A DNA stretch of 64,000 nucleotides, taken from the NCBI GenBank assembly GCA_934045905.1, contig OW203764.1:37445434-37509433 (forward strand), in the 5' to 3' direction. The notes beneath the pieces were generated by a model, which saw nothing but the letters and a program-made list of their open reading frames with translations, was not told the DNA's origin and did not search any database. Below are positions 33,757 through 46,285 of the stretch, in pieces. The position numbers were made by a program, and so were the translations under genes. Within the stretch, counting starts at the first letter, position 1. Each line of letters starts with the position of its first letter. The DNA is from Leuctra nigra. Its lineage: Eukaryota; Arthropoda; Insecta; Plecoptera; Leuctridae.

Positions 33757-34650
33757 ATTGAGCGAGCGTCACCACAGTACTCTTATAGCACTTTCTCCGT
33801 TTTTTTTTTTTTTTTTTTTTGTGGTCACACCCCAGGTCAAACCGCTCAAGCAATCAATCTGAAATTTTGTACACATACTAACGTACTCTATGCGGTCCCT
33901 GGGATCGTTTTTGAACGGGATCCCGTGATTGGTTCAAATTTTAAAAAAATTATCATTCGATTGGTTTGTTTTATCAATTTGAAATTTTGACAAGTCATTA
34001 CCACTAACATTTCACCCAATCATACAAAGTTTCAGCCAAATCCTCCCATTGGTTAAAATTTAAAAAAATCTTTCATATGATTTTTGAAATTAAAACTAGA
34101 ACCCTATGACCGATCAACTTAAAACTTTGCATGGTCATTGGTACCAACATTATCTGTATTTTTGACAATTTTCAGACTTATCTGTGTTTAAATCCAAAAG
34201 TTATTGACATTTTGCGTGTTATCTGTCAAATTTCTCGAAAATGTTGATCACGGCTTCTTCAACTTTTTATAGTTCCAAGGTAGTTAGAGCAGAAACTTTC
34301 AAACATATGAAACTGATATTACCGTTCAACAGATTGTCTAATATTGTGTAAGTTCACACACTTATATCATATGAGTGGTCCCAGGTATATTTTTTTAAAT
34401 ATATCCTATGATTTTTGAATTTTAACAAGGAACGTTTTAATCATAAAGGTTCAATCGATCAACTTAAAACTTTGCATGGCTATTGGGACTAATACGTTAG
34501 GAATATTTGGAGATTTTTATACCTACAAGTCTGACGACTTTCAAGAATTATTGGCTTTTAATGATATTTTCGATAGACATATTTTCGGTTCAAGGTGTTG
34601 CGCGTGTCCGTGCTCGCTCATCAACGCGTTACACAGAGCGTTTTCCTAGT
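33757..34650 (+). mobile_element. Dispersed repeat family A, copy 2
   Basis: Starts ATTGAGCGAGCGTCACC, has a long T run near 33802, the recurring GATCAACTTAAAACTTTGCATGG-type phrases, and ends GTGCTCGCTCATCAACGCG then GCGTTTTCCTAGT. It matches the 6.1-kb copy along its whole length. Confidence 0.7.
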
Positions 34651-35174
34651 TTTAAAGTTTTGTACCTAAGATTATCAGCATCTATCTACCAACCTAAATT
34701 GTTGAAGGCTTTAAGATTTTTGTAATTGTCAAAACTGATCTATCGTTCCAGTAAATGTACTCAGCTGCATATTATTGGGTTTAATTTCCAGGAACCATAT
34801 TGCCAGACGCGATACAGCAATATATTGCAAATCAAAAAATGGTTCAAACATCTCCATCTAGACCTTGAACTCAACATTTATTCACAAGCCCCTGAGTATA
34901 TAGAAAAGAAACTCGTACATTACCGAAACTCGGTAGCATTTACGTAACTAGGTATTGATTGTATTAACTTAGCAAATCAAAAAATCATCACTTTAGTGAA
35001 GCACCATGAACACTGATGAATATTCACAGTACCTATTTTTATTGGTTAAAAAAAAAATGTGTTCACATAAGCATTACGTGTGCCCAATAAAGCCTCTTTC
35101 AGAAACTAAGAGAATATATCCTATACATAGGGAGGTAGTTATTAGAAAAACTCTGCTAATTACAGACATTTGAA
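34651..35174. other. Inter-exon sequence, no gene seen
   Basis: AT-rich; short plus-strand frames here have no recognisable domain. Confidence 0.35.
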
Positions 35175-35377
35175 TTAATCCCATCGTTTCAAACTGCTTT
35201 GATGGCTTCGCAACGAATTCAAATTTTTAAACAATTTCTGACAATGGGAGCACTCGAAAGGACCTTGCAGATCCCCGTGGGTGTTTCGAACGTGAACGTT
35301 CAGGTGCTTCCTCGCTGCAAACGTTTTGCCGCAAGTAAAACATTTCTCACGAGGCCTTGTCGAGTTACAGACACCAT
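35175..35377 (-). CDS. Alternative terminal exon, second finger lacks its last His
   Basis: The acceptor is cttacag; the exon begins AT (Asp). It codes for 67 residues. Finger 1 is complete: C13, C16, H29, H34 with AARKHLNVH; linker GDLQGPF. Finger 2 has C43, C46 and H59 with KNLNSLRSH, but the expected second His at about 64 is replaced in QSSLKRWD before the stop. The finger could use another ligand or fold poorly. A frameshift near the end of the exon may have created the new tail; the rest shows no damage. Confidence 0.8.
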
Positions 35378-37104
35378 CTGTAAGCATGAAATAAGCACCA
35401 CTGTACCTATACCGTTCTGAATGCAATTATAAATTTTGAATTGAAATACAGGAAAGGAAACAAAATCATTGCCCCTTTGCTCGAGTTTGAGTCAACCATT
35501 TTCAGCATTGGTTTGCTAAATCAAATCTTGCTAAGCAATGTTCTTATGTTATGTTATGACATACATCCCGTATTATGTTTCCAGTAAACTCTGCTTAGGT
35601 TTGATCAGTGACAACCATATTAGCACAAGAATATCTACATCCCAAAATATCTGTATGTGTTAATAACAAATTGCACACTGAAGTCATACGTTGTACGAGT
35701 TGTTACCTACCCATTATAATGGTAACTTGACCTAACCAAGCAAAATAATAGAAAGTCCACTTATTTCAGTTCTGAACTAAGTTCCATCTTTCGAACTAAT
35801 CAGTAATCCCTCTACAGTCAAAATGTCCGGAGTGCAAGTGATGTAAGTCTGGTCTTTACTGGTCTTAAACACATCTAACGACCGGTTTCATTTGTTTCCT
35901 CAAGCATTCTTCTCTTTTAAACTGTTTTTGGCTCCTTCACATCTCTGTCCAGGCCTTGTCCTGTCACATCATGGGCCTTTTCAGTCCAGTCCGCCTCTGA
36001 TCAACCACGACATTTCGATTACAGTCTCGAGCACGATCGACACGAACGCAAACAATGTTAAGATATAGTGAATTCACTGCAAATTTCACAATTCGGACGA
36101 CACAATGGAAAAATATGTGAAGCAAAATCTAACTCATTGCATCCACGTCAATCAGGCAGTGTTCCACAACATACAAGCAAGTGAATCCTTGAAGGAAGCT
36201 CGTGGATCGAACATACTTCCACCCGAAGGCCTTCTCATTGACCAAGGTACTCTTCAAGCTAGATATGCTCATAGGCAGTAGTATGCTCTAAATTTTAGTG
36301 GAGATTTGAAATTGATTCAACTATTTTTAACAGTTTTACAGTTGGTGTTTACTAAAGGATGTCGTGTATGTAAAAACTTGGAGGTATTACATTAATTAAA
36401 TTTATTTTTAATAAACAAACATGAAAGTACATGATATAAACTATGCAATCACATAGAAATAAAATGTATAAAATAAGGATGTGGAGAGTCTGCCTCGTAG
36501 GTGTGAGGCCCCATTTGACAGTTATCTTGCACGTCTTACACATCTTCCTACATTAGTATTAATAATAATATTGTAGCAATACAACCAAACATCTCTTCTC
36601 TCTATAACCAGATCTGAGCTTCGTTTTACTAGTGTCCTAGTGTTACAGTTTAACTAGTGTTTGCTAGTGTCCGAATACACTACATAAAACAAGTTAACAA
36701 AGGAAAATCTACAATCTACATTGCAATTCAAGCAATGTCACATGGTAATTTAATATCTTCAAGGAAGTAGTATAATGATTATGAATAATAATGTTTTTAT
36801 TAATCCATCATTGTTTTATTTTACTTCACACCATCATGATCTAAGAGCCCTTCAAAAAGAATGTCGATGCTACTCTCCAAAAATGGCGTCCTAAAAATTT
36901 CAATTGGATGTAATAAGTACCACTACCTACCATCATTTTAATTCGTTTTCATGGTTTCCCTCAGATGAGAGGACAAATAATAGGGAGTTGCCCACCCTCC
37001 CCTTTCATCACTACCCAATCATCTATGCAAATTATGAACTAGATGCATCTGATCAAGTATATTTATAAACATTGAATTTTAAAAATGAATGTATAACAAA
37101 CAAT
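35378..37104. other. Inter-exon sequence, no recognised gene
   Basis: No zinc-finger exon seen. A 58-codon plus-strand frame at 36105..36281 has no recognisable domain and I do not call it a gene. The rest is AT-rich. Confidence 0.35.
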
Positions 37105-37409
37105 TTAGTTGGGAAATGGAGATTGCACGGAAGCAGATGGCGAATCAGGCGGATTTTGAATTAAAAAGGGAGGTTGTTGCAAATTCTTCCTGATCTTGTG
37201 TAAATTGATAGTGTGTGATCGTAAGCTGCTGAGATTTTTGAAAACCTTTTTGCACAGGGAACAAGTGTATGGGCCCTGGTATTCGCCGTGGGTGTTACGA
37301 ACATGGTGGTTACGGGCAGCTGCCGAACAGAATGTCTTTTGACACAATTCACAGCGGGCCCTATCACTTAACTGCTCAGGTGGGAATTTGTAATGAAACC
37401 TCTGAAAAT
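37105..37409 (-). CDS. Alternative terminal exon, two C2H2 fingers with long Pro-rich tail
   Basis: The acceptor is ctttccag followed by AT (Asp); a second possible acceptor (ttttcag) eight bases further in would break the phase. It codes for 101 residues. Finger 1 is C20, C23, H36, H41 with CSAAARNHH; linker GEYQGPY; finger 2 is C50, C53, H66, H71 with KNLSSLRSH. A 30-residue tail rich in Pro, Gln and Ser (QQPPFLIQNPPDSPSAS) follows, which no other member has. It may act in protein contacts; that is inference. Confidence 0.88.
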
Positions 37410-39072
37410 CTGGAAAGAAATAGAAATGTTGTATTAATACTTACGATCACGAATTGGAATTACATATTCAGTTGTCATTAAAACATTTAATGGGTCACAA
37501 ATGGCAACTAAAATGGACCTTATATATCTAGGCAGAATGAATCCACTAAGTTGTAGAGCAGTAAATACCTAGTTCAGTGATGAAGATAACCAACCAGAAT
37601 AGTTATAGATTCAAGCTTTATAAAAATGTAACCAAATCAAGTTCACTTTGGACAAGATAAACTACACGATGAGTATTTTCACTCTCTTATTCCAAACTAC
37701 AGAATGTGTCACTCAAGCAACGCTTAAAATTGAGCACACCTTTCCATGAAGTCTTCATAAAAAATCTCTAGCAGGTACCTACATTTAAAATTCAAATATC
37801 TATTGAATGTTAGAACCAATTAAATAACTTAGAATACTTGTTTAGCTCATGATATTATTTCAAAGAAACTTAAAAGGTGGGTTGTGTACCGACAATGTAG
37901 GTGTTCATATTACTTCTCTAGCCTCAATGAAAACATAAAGCGCCTGCAAGAAGTGTCTACCGTTAGTCATTGAATGAAGATCGCAGAATTAAACTCAATA
38001 AAAATCATTCTCTGGCTTATCCTCTTATTCTTATTGCTTGCTTATTCTTTATCACCTTACTATCTTATTTATCTCCATTTCATGATTTTAGGTTCTGTTG
38101 TGCTTGTGCCATGGTATTAATTTACCCCTCCCCCCACTCCGCAAACAAAAAATTATTCATTCAGCAGTTGGAGGGACAAATCTCATTTATAATAAATGTC
38201 AATATATTTTAGAGAAGACTAACTACGACTAACTTCAGAACAGTCCAAGTTTGTTCAAAGTAATTACACTGTGAATAACCAACAGTCCATCTATTAATTC
38301 TTCCACACATCTATGTGGCCGTTCTGCCCAATCTATTCATTGCCGTCAGCACTTGTGATTCATCACCAAGATCTACTCGTAAGTTTTATACAGCTACTGA
38401 CGTCCACGATGGCTGCAAGATTCTACAAATGATCTTCGGAGCGAGGATCTGTGAGCTCGTGGCGTGGGGCTTCCGAGATCTTGTGCACTAGTACCATTGT
38501 GTGAGATAGATACATCCTGCAATAATCAGGGTGTGTAGTTGCTTTTAAAACAAACTTTTTAAAGTTTATGCAGTTTTTAAGTAAATGTCATAAATTTCTA
38601 CTTAGGAATTATGTAGAGCTGAAGTTAATTTTTCTTTTTTACTTTAGAGTTAAAAATTGCCCGAATGCATAAAAATCAGAAAATTATAGATACCTACCTA
38701 CTACAGAGGCTTCCAATGGTAAAACATGTTACTAAAGTCATTTTTTTTTTAATTATTAGATTTTTATTTTCATATGTATCTCGGTCTCACAATACCATGG
38801 GGCCAGATTTACACAAGGGGGTCTGTAGAACCAGCATAAATTAAGTGAATTGTGTAATTATAAACATGTGTCCCATAGACCATGAAACAACCATGTTTCA
38901 TATTATCTTACATATTATATTAATATATATTTTATTTGTAACTAATTTGGTATATGCTTAACTATAGTCCTGTAAAGTGTATAACTAAACCAGTAGCAAA
39001 TATAATTATGTACACATTGTGAATCATGCCCACTGTGCATTACTTATGTTGTATATGTCTGTCTAATATTAA
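37410..39072. other. Inter-exon sequence, no gene seen
   Basis: AT-rich, with no exon, long repeat or RNA gene recognised. Confidence 0.35.
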
Positions 39073-39330
39073 TTAGATTCACACCCGTCTGTACACTCGT
39101 CGTTAGTTCCTCCTCCTGTGAGCTGCCTGTTATCCGAGTAAAAATTGTAGTTCCTCACTTGCCATCCCGGGAAGGGGCCGCCACCGTCGACTTGGTTATT
39201 CAAATGCGCGACGGTGGCGGCCACGTTCCCACGACAGCAAGTGAGGAACTACAATTTTTACTCGGATAACAGGTAGCTCACAGGAGGAGAAGGAATGAAT
39301 GTTGAGTGTACAGACGGCTGTGATTAGAAT
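39073..39330. mobile_element. Foldback MITE of about 255 bp
   Basis: The outer text CACACCCGTCTGTACACTC returns inverted as GAGTGTACAGACGGCTGTG. The inner arms (GTTCCTCACTTGC, AAAAATTGTAGTTCC) are near-perfect complements, with a GC-rich centre CCGCCACCGTCG. Confidence 0.8.
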
Positions 39331-40881
39331 GTACTATTTAACTAGAGTAAACTCACGTCAAGCTCATGATCATGATGCATCAAGTACATTCATAGAAGAG
39401 GACATTCACAGAAGAGACTACGTCGTCACATAGGTACTTCAAGATGGTTTTCAGCGATTCAAATCACATAATTATATTCAAAATTAACCTCCCAGTCAGC
39501 TCTAGTGCAGTCAGATTGCACTCAGACTCTTTATTTTATTGGGAATAACAACATACCAAGAAGATATCCAAAAAGTTATTATTTGATTAGATAAAATTGC
39601 TTTTAACTAGTGTAACTACTTATGTAGTCAACTATTTAACTAGAGTAAATAGGTATCCAATCTATTTAGGGTGCATACCGATTTATAATCAGGTCGCCCA
39701 GTTTCCCTATCCTTTTAACATTGTGACGTAACACCTGGGCGTGACCTTGAGTCGAATCGTGGTCGAATGAATGAAAATAGAGTAATCACAACGCCCGACC
39801 TCTTGAGCTTGAGCGTTATGGGTACTGGTTTCAGCTCGTTTGTTGACGCGGCAAGTTTGATTTAACCCGTAAATCCTATGGTGACGTCAACGCCCAACCA
39901 GCTCCTATTTTGAACCTCACCCTTAGAAGGTACCTACGGTCTACCTAATCTAGTCGGGCGTTAGCTCGACGCTGCGAAGCACCGCTCTATACAACGTGCG
40001 AGCTTACTACCACGACTGTATACAGCAAGCGCTTCGGGCCCGATTTCGGGGTGTCAGTACGCATGCAAGCATTTAGAAATGAAAGTTGAAAACCATGGTC
40101 GTTTTTAAGTCGTTTTTAATTTTTATAATTTTGTTAAAGTTTACAATGATGGTTCACTTAAATTGTATTCTTCAAATTTGGACACAACATTAGGTTTTTA
40201 GTGTTGTGCTTGGCGGCAGTAACTGGGCGAAAGGATTTCACGAATTTTAAGTGCGAAAATGTTTAAACAATATATTATTGCTTGGCCCTTCTTTTAGATC
40301 TCAATTGTAAGTGGGAAGGTGCTTGGCAGTTTTTTTTACAAGTTTTTGTTTTTGTACAACATCATTTACTCACAGATTACACTCAGTCAAGTCTGAAGAG
40401 GCAGCTCAAGATAACACAGAAAAAATATATTCAGTTAACGTCAAATAAAAGTGTGCAACATTAAATGACTTGACAATGACCACCTAATGCTACACTTAAT
40501 TTCATTGAAGACAAAAATCACAAAATCTTCTGGAGTTGTACTCTCGATCTCAACGATGCACCTATTAAAATTATTTTCTCATAATCAAAATTTCAAAAGT
40601 AAAATAAACAATAATATGTACAAATCCTACTACTTTTTATAGAGATAGTATTATCAATATATTTAGTTTCGAGAATCTCAGAAAAATTGCATTCAAGAGC
40701 GACACGTAGGAAAACACCTGTGATCAACACCTGTGATCATGCCATCATGCCACCTGTGATCACGATCATGCTATAGCAAACCACACCACCAACATAAACT
40801 CTTGTAAATATATTCTTATCATTCAAAATCACCCCCTAAAACTACATCCGATGAGCTAATACGTCACATCTTTCATCTTTT
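39331..40881. other. Inter-exon sequence, no gene seen
   Basis: No exon. A slightly GC-richer zone at 39700-40040 shows no domain in any frame I could recognise. Confidence 0.35.
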
Positions 40882-41114
40882 CTATGTTAATTGTGATGCC
40901 TTGTGAAGATCATGCTGATGGGAGCGAAGACTGTTCATGTTTTTGAATATTTTCATGCACATCTGACAGAGGAAGGGACCACGCAATGAACCATGGATAT
41001 TCCTCTCGTGGCTCTTAAGCGAACCGACTTTATTGAAAACCTTGTCACAAAATGGACAAGTGAAGGTCGTTGCACCGGCGCCCCTCGTTTCTCCGTCAAA
41101 TTTACTGGAGACAT
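40882..41114 (-). CDS. Alternative terminal exon, two C2H2 fingers
   Basis: The acceptor is ctttccag; the exon begins AT (Asp). Not visible to ATG-based ORF calling. It codes for 77 residues. Finger 1 is C20, C23, H36, H41 with NKVGSLKSH; linker GSLRGPF (Asp changed to Ser); finger 2 is C50, C53, H66, H71 with KNMNSLRSH; the tail is KASQLT and a TAG stop. It is the last exon before the 13-kb transposon-filled gap. Confidence 0.88.
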
Positions 41115-41898
41115 CTGGAAAGAGAATTAAAAAATAATGTCCAAAATTTGTTACTCGGAAGCCATTTTAGAAAATAATTAGGAAATAACAATAAGTTACG
41201 TTCTATGTCATATTGTCGTTAGTGGTAGCAAATAGAAAAAATTACACTTTAGAATTATTTACACTCGAAAGTCGGAACTAATTGCTATTCACCTATTAGC
41301 TCACACCAACTCTTGTCCAATTGCATTGCTACATTTCCGATGCCTTGTCAATACGGACGACGAGTCTCATGAATTTGACGCAATATTCAGTTTGGCGCGC
41401 AGAAGAAAGATCATAGTTTTATCCTGACGTTGATCCATCTGATTGGCTAACAGTAGTGGCCAGCAAGTCAACGTTGAACTGTAAACGTACCGAAGAAAAC
41501 CTCGATCCATGCCCATGGAAAATGAACTTCAAGCAAGGCAGAATTCGAGACATAGAAACTTAAAAAAAAATCTTCAGCCATACAAACCTCAGCATACGTT
41601 ACGTTATGGGAAGAATAAGGGAAGGAACTTCGGTACACATACATAATAAACTTGACTTTTACCTTTAAACTTTTATGTATTCACAATGTTGACCATACAA
41701 TACAAAAAAATTATTTTAACTTTATGAATGAAAATTAAAACTTGAGAGTAAAATTGAACTCGATCATTCAATGTTTTATATTTTATCTTCAGGAGCAAAT
41801 CTTACATTTAAATATTAGCCATCATGTTGGAGGAAAAATGGCATGGCAAACAGTAAAGGACACAAATTTTGCGACACTCAAACAATATAATGAATAAA

Positions 41899-42132
41899 CT
41901 AGGAAAACACTCGGTGCACTGCGTTGATCCAATACATGCAACACTTCGGACAGAAAGCGGATGGTCCCCTCAATCACAGATAACTACAGTGTTACTAGAA
42001 AAGTAATTAAACAACAGATTCACGTGCCATGAATTCGGACCGTTTTAGTTCGATAAATCTCTTCCCGACAGCCGCTTCGAAATCTTAAAATGGCAAACAA
42101 GTCTATCAACACTTAACCGATTCCGCTGAATA
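41899..42132 (-). mobile_element. Partial copy of repeat family A, cut by a later insertion
   Basis: It starts CTAGGAAAACACTCGGTG like the inverted family A copies and has CTTAAAATGGCAA text as in the 15.9-kb copy. It stops at 42132 where the 6.5-kb element begins. Confidence 0.45.
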
Positions 42133-42410
42133 CAGGGTTCCCAGCCAGGTCTCAAAAATTTATGGGCAATTTTGCTTAAAAATATGGGTCCTTCAATGGG
42201 ATTTTATGGGTTTTAAAGGGTACATTTCTGATAAAATGCATTACCTATGCATTAAATCGCATTTATTGAATACACATTTTGATCAGCTGAAAGCTATTTA
42301 ACGCACTGCACTAAAAAAATCTTGAAATATGCATAATATTGTGACAGGGACAGCCAAGGTATGAAATGTTGAAAATCATTAGTCATTTAACTGAAACCAA
42401 TTCTTCATCT

Positions 42411-42943
42411 TAAGGTGATACTAGCGCTCGGCCGTTTTAGAAAATTGAGAGAAAAATTGTTTCATAAGTGAGTGTAACTTTTACAGGATGTTCACATGAT
42501 CAGTCTGATTGTATATTAGTAGCCCTTTTTAATTTTTGCTTATTGCATCGTTAATTAGGCGCCGGTTATTCAACAAAACCGCGCAAAACGATGAAATTTG
42601 CGATACGATTGGAGAACAAACTCGTAAACCAATTGATCTCAAATTTTAATCATGATTAGATGAAAGACAAACTTAGGGTTATCCCTTGGCACTTTTTTGA
42701 AATTTTATTTTATACGGCGCCCAGGGAGACGAGAAAATAGGTATTTTTTTACCAAAAATCCACTAATTATTACTAATTAACGAAACAAAAAATTAAAAAG
42801 TACCAAGGGATAACCCTAAGTTTGTCTTTAATCTAATCACGATTAAAATTTCAAATAATTTGGTCTACCCGTTTCGTCTCCAATCGTATCGCAAAAAGTG
42901 TCTACAAAAAGCAGCGAAATCGGTCGCGCTTGCAGCACCTTAA
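42411..42943. mobile_element. Inverted-repeat element of about 530 bp
   Basis: The outer ends TTAAGGTG face each other; the inner arms include CTTAGGGTTATCCCTTGG and its complement. No coding content. Confidence 0.6.
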
Positions 42944-43052
42944 AATTGCAGATTATTCGGTTCTTTACCCAGGTAACACGGGAGGTCCTATGGAGGTCCT
43001 GAATTTAGGAAGATCCCTCGCAGAGAGGGAGATCCTAATGTGATGTACTATG

Positions 43053-43217
43053 GACCTCCATAGGACCTCGCAAATTGGGAGGTAAAGACAAATTTCAGAG
43101 CGGCCATTTTATCCTTTTTTGGGATATCCATGGGACCTCCATAGTACCTCGCAAATTGGGAGGTAAAGACAGATGTCAGAGCGGCCATTTTATCCTTTTT
43201 TGCGATATCCATGGGAG
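43053..43217 (+). repeat. Two tandem copies of an 81-bp unit
   Basis: CCTCGCAAATTGGGAGG recurs exactly 81 bases apart (43066 and 43147), with CAGAGCGGCCATTTTATCC in both units. Only a few bases differ. Confidence 0.8.
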
Positions 43218-43317
43218 CGCCATGGGAGCTCCATGCGTTGCGATAGGGTGGCAACCAGAGTCATTTAACATTAGTTTAATGAAATAAATACTATTACGTG
43301 TATAAACAGATTAAGAG

Positions 43318-45095
43318 GGCTTGGTAGTGAGCGGGGCCATGACGAGTTTTTTAATCGATTTTTATCAATATCTTTTACCAGTGTAATTGTTAACAAAATA
43401 GGGCTATATACGTGAATTCTAAAATAACTAAATTTTCGGGTTCTAAACACCTGTTGGACAAAATAAAACTAATAACTTATTCCAAACTATGAAATTATGT
43501 TCATTGAACTGTTCTGAATTCACGTCCATTAAAGAGGGCTGTTAGCACATACATTTGGCAAAATAGTGCAAAATGTGATACTAATTTTTTCCTTTAGCAG
43601 TCTTATAGGAAATTTTCCGCTCTTTCATAATTTCGATATCCTCAAAAAATCGGGCGGCCATTTTGGGCTCCAGGGCTGTCTAAAGTACCAAAAAGAGTGT
43701 ATTTCAGTGAAATTATAATACTTTTGTCAATTTATTGTTCTTGTATAATAAACGATGTGTCAGGAAGGTACGATAAAAAAATAAAAAATCTAAGTCTAAC
43801 CAAAGTTGTATTTATTCAAGAAATTAAAGATGTCGGCGGGTTAGCTCTAAAATGACCGCCATTTTCAGGGAATTTGTGCTTCAAGGTTGCAGTTGTTTAT
43901 GTTGGTTCATATTATGTACTTTTAACTTAAAAATCAATGGGTCACGAAATTAACCCTTTGGGGGGTGGGGGGTGGAGACCTAAAGGTTTCGATATCTGTA
44001 CAATAGCCCACACTAGCTAGAGAAAAATGGTTCCTTGCACATACTAAAGAAAATGTGCTCTCTTCAAAAAAAAAAAAACGAGAACTCAAAATTATGCCGC
44101 CATCTTGGATAAAAAGTTTATTTTTCATTTTTCGTAAAATTTAGTAAGTTTTATAAGCACTATGAAAAAGTTTATCTGACATAAAATATAGCCCTAATAC
44201 TAATAATTAAATTTGTAATTTGCATATTTTCTGTATCTCCAACCGTTCTCATTGAAATTGCATTCTTGTATTGAAAAAACGTCCCAGGATAGGGAGTTTA
44301 GCATGTAATGTTCGTCCAGGAGGCGGTGACTCGATACATTTGCAGTGAACAAGGGATGACCAAAACAGCTAATTTATCATGATTTTTGAACTGCTGAGCA
44401 CAAAAGAACTAAATATAATCGCGTCTCATTCAAGATGGCTACATAATTTTGTGATCTTGTGATTTTTTTCGAACAGAGCACAATTTTATTAGTGTACGTA
44501 TGCAAGAAATTTAGTCCCTATCTACTATCGTTTATTTTACTGATATCGAAACATTTAGGTCTCCACCCCTCACCCCCCAAAGGGTGAATTTCGTGATCCA
44601 TCAATATTTAAGATAAAGGTCCATAATATTAACCTACATAAGCAACTGCAACCTTGAAAAACGAATTCCCTGAAAATTTCTGGCATTTTAGAGCTTATCC
44701 GCCGACATCTTTAATTTCTTGAATAAATACAACTTTGGTTAGACCTAGAATTTTTTTTTTTTTATCGTACCTTCCTGACACATTGTTTATTATAAAAGAA
44801 CAATAAATTGACCAAAGTATTATAATTTCACTGAAATACACTCCTTTTGGCACTTTGAACAGCCCTGGAGCCCAAAATGGCCGCCCGATTTTTTGAGGAT
44901 ATCGAAATTAAGAAAGAGCGGAAAATTTCCTATAAGACTGCTAAAGGAAAAATTAGTATCACATTTTGCACTGTTTTTGTGCTTACAGCCCTCACTACAT
45001 AGCCCTATTTTGTTAACAATTACACTGGTAAAAGATATTGATAAAAATCGATTAAAAAGCTCTTCAAGGTCAAACTCACTACCCAGCCGTTTTAA
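43318..45095. mobile_element. 1.8-kb long inverted repeat
   Basis: The left arm (43318-44100) and right arm (44480-45095) are reverse complements with moderate divergence. Landmarks: ATAGCCCTATTTTGTTAAC, GGCGGCCATTTTGGGCTCC and GAGGATATCGAAAT, each present on opposite strands. The loop is about 380 bp. No coding content; a foldback or long-TIR element. Confidence 0.75.
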
Positions 45096-45536
45096 GGATT
45101 GTAATTTCGATTGGTTGTTTTGCCATATTTATCGTGCTTTGTGGTGCAATTTTTTATGCTATATGGGGTAAAATTTGTAACAAAGTTACTCGGTGACACT
45201 GATTTGACTAGGTCTAGTAAAAAGAAATACATTTCCTGTCATGCACTCTGCTCAAACTAACATTTTTGAGTAGCTGCGAAAATTATTACAGCGATATTTA
45301 TCTCCAATCATCGAAAGAATCTGCACTTAAATTGTAAGTATTATATACTTTTATTATATCTATTAATCGGAGGAAAGTTTTAGGCTATTATGCATTACTG
45401 CGTGATCAGTATTTTACCTTTTTTTTCTCATTATCTTTTGCATACGAAATCCGCATTGAGATGACTGAATCGGACTGAATGAATGCGCCAAGACCCCAAG
45501 ATGGTGTTTTTCAAAGGAAATTAATGATTATCATTC

Positions 45537-45726
45537 TATAGACCGATTTAAAAATTATCTAGGTAGCTCTGCTTTTCAAATAATTTCACATGCAGTTTGG
45601 TTTTCCATATATCTATTGGTGTTTTACAACAATGGATAAAAACACCAACAGATATATGGAAAACCAAACTGTATGTGAAATTTTTTGAAAAGCAGAGCCA
45701 CCTAGATAATTTTTAAATCGGTCTAT
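45537..45726. mobile_element. Foldback MITE D, copy 1
   Basis: The element is an almost perfect palindrome of 190 bp. Outer stem: AATTATCTAGGTAGCTCTGC; inner stem: GGTTTTCCATATATCT; apex: AACAATGGAT. Its outer stem matches 54311..54493, but its inner stem does not. Confidence 0.8.
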
Positions 45727-45825
45727 TTCTTTGATGTATTTAATAAATAATTGTTATGAATTTTCATTTTATAATTGCATACCCTCCTCCTAAAAAATAA
45801 TTAAACATCCCAATAAAGGAATATG

Positions 45826-45980
45826 AATCCTCCCAATGTGCGAGCTTCGACCTCGCGGCATGGGAAGATTCCTCCCAATATGCGAGCTTCGACCTCGTGG
45901 CATGGGAAGATTCCTCCCAATATGCGAGCTCCGACCTCGCGGCATGGGAAGAATCCTCGCAATGTGCGAGCTTCGATCTC
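45826..45980 (+). repeat. Minisatellite, 42-bp unit, about 3.7 copies
   Basis: The unit includes CCTCCCAATATGCGAGCTTC and GACCTCGCGGCATGGG. Copies differ at a few positions. Confidence 0.85.
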
Positions 45981-46285
45981 GCACTGCGATGTCCCAGGGA
46001 TATCGCGTGGAGTGACAAAAGGCAGGCAATAGGAGGCGTATGGGAGGATTTTGGGAGGTTTTGCGACGTACTATGGATGTCCCTCTCAAAAAGGCAGGAG
46101 CTCCTATGGATATCCATAGTACATCTTTGTGTTACCTGGGTTACCTATTTTGCCCATTCCCACTTTCGCTATTCTTCAAAGTACAATTCCCCCTTCCTAG
46201 CATTATAGCAATAATAAATAATAATAATAATTCCTAGCAATAATATGCGGAATAATTATCAGAATTTATTGATTCACATTTAGAC

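Larger units (their letters stand above)
42967..46142. mobile_element. 3.2-kb element with ACCCAGGTAACAC inverted ends
   Basis: ACCCAGGTAACAC at 42967 is matched exactly in inverse at 46129-46141. Next to each end are phrases such as GGTCCTATGGA and TCCTATGGATATCC. It encloses a tandem repeat of 81-bp units, a long palindrome, a second foldback element and a 42-bp minisatellite. Confidence 0.55.

Noticed and set aside
36105..36281. 58-codon plus-strand open frame
   Set aside because: No recognisable domain, no splice context and no match to the array; probably chance.
45764..46208. Frames coding repeated RSSHIGR or KLAYWEE text
   Set aside because: They are translations of the 42-bp minisatellite inside a transposon.
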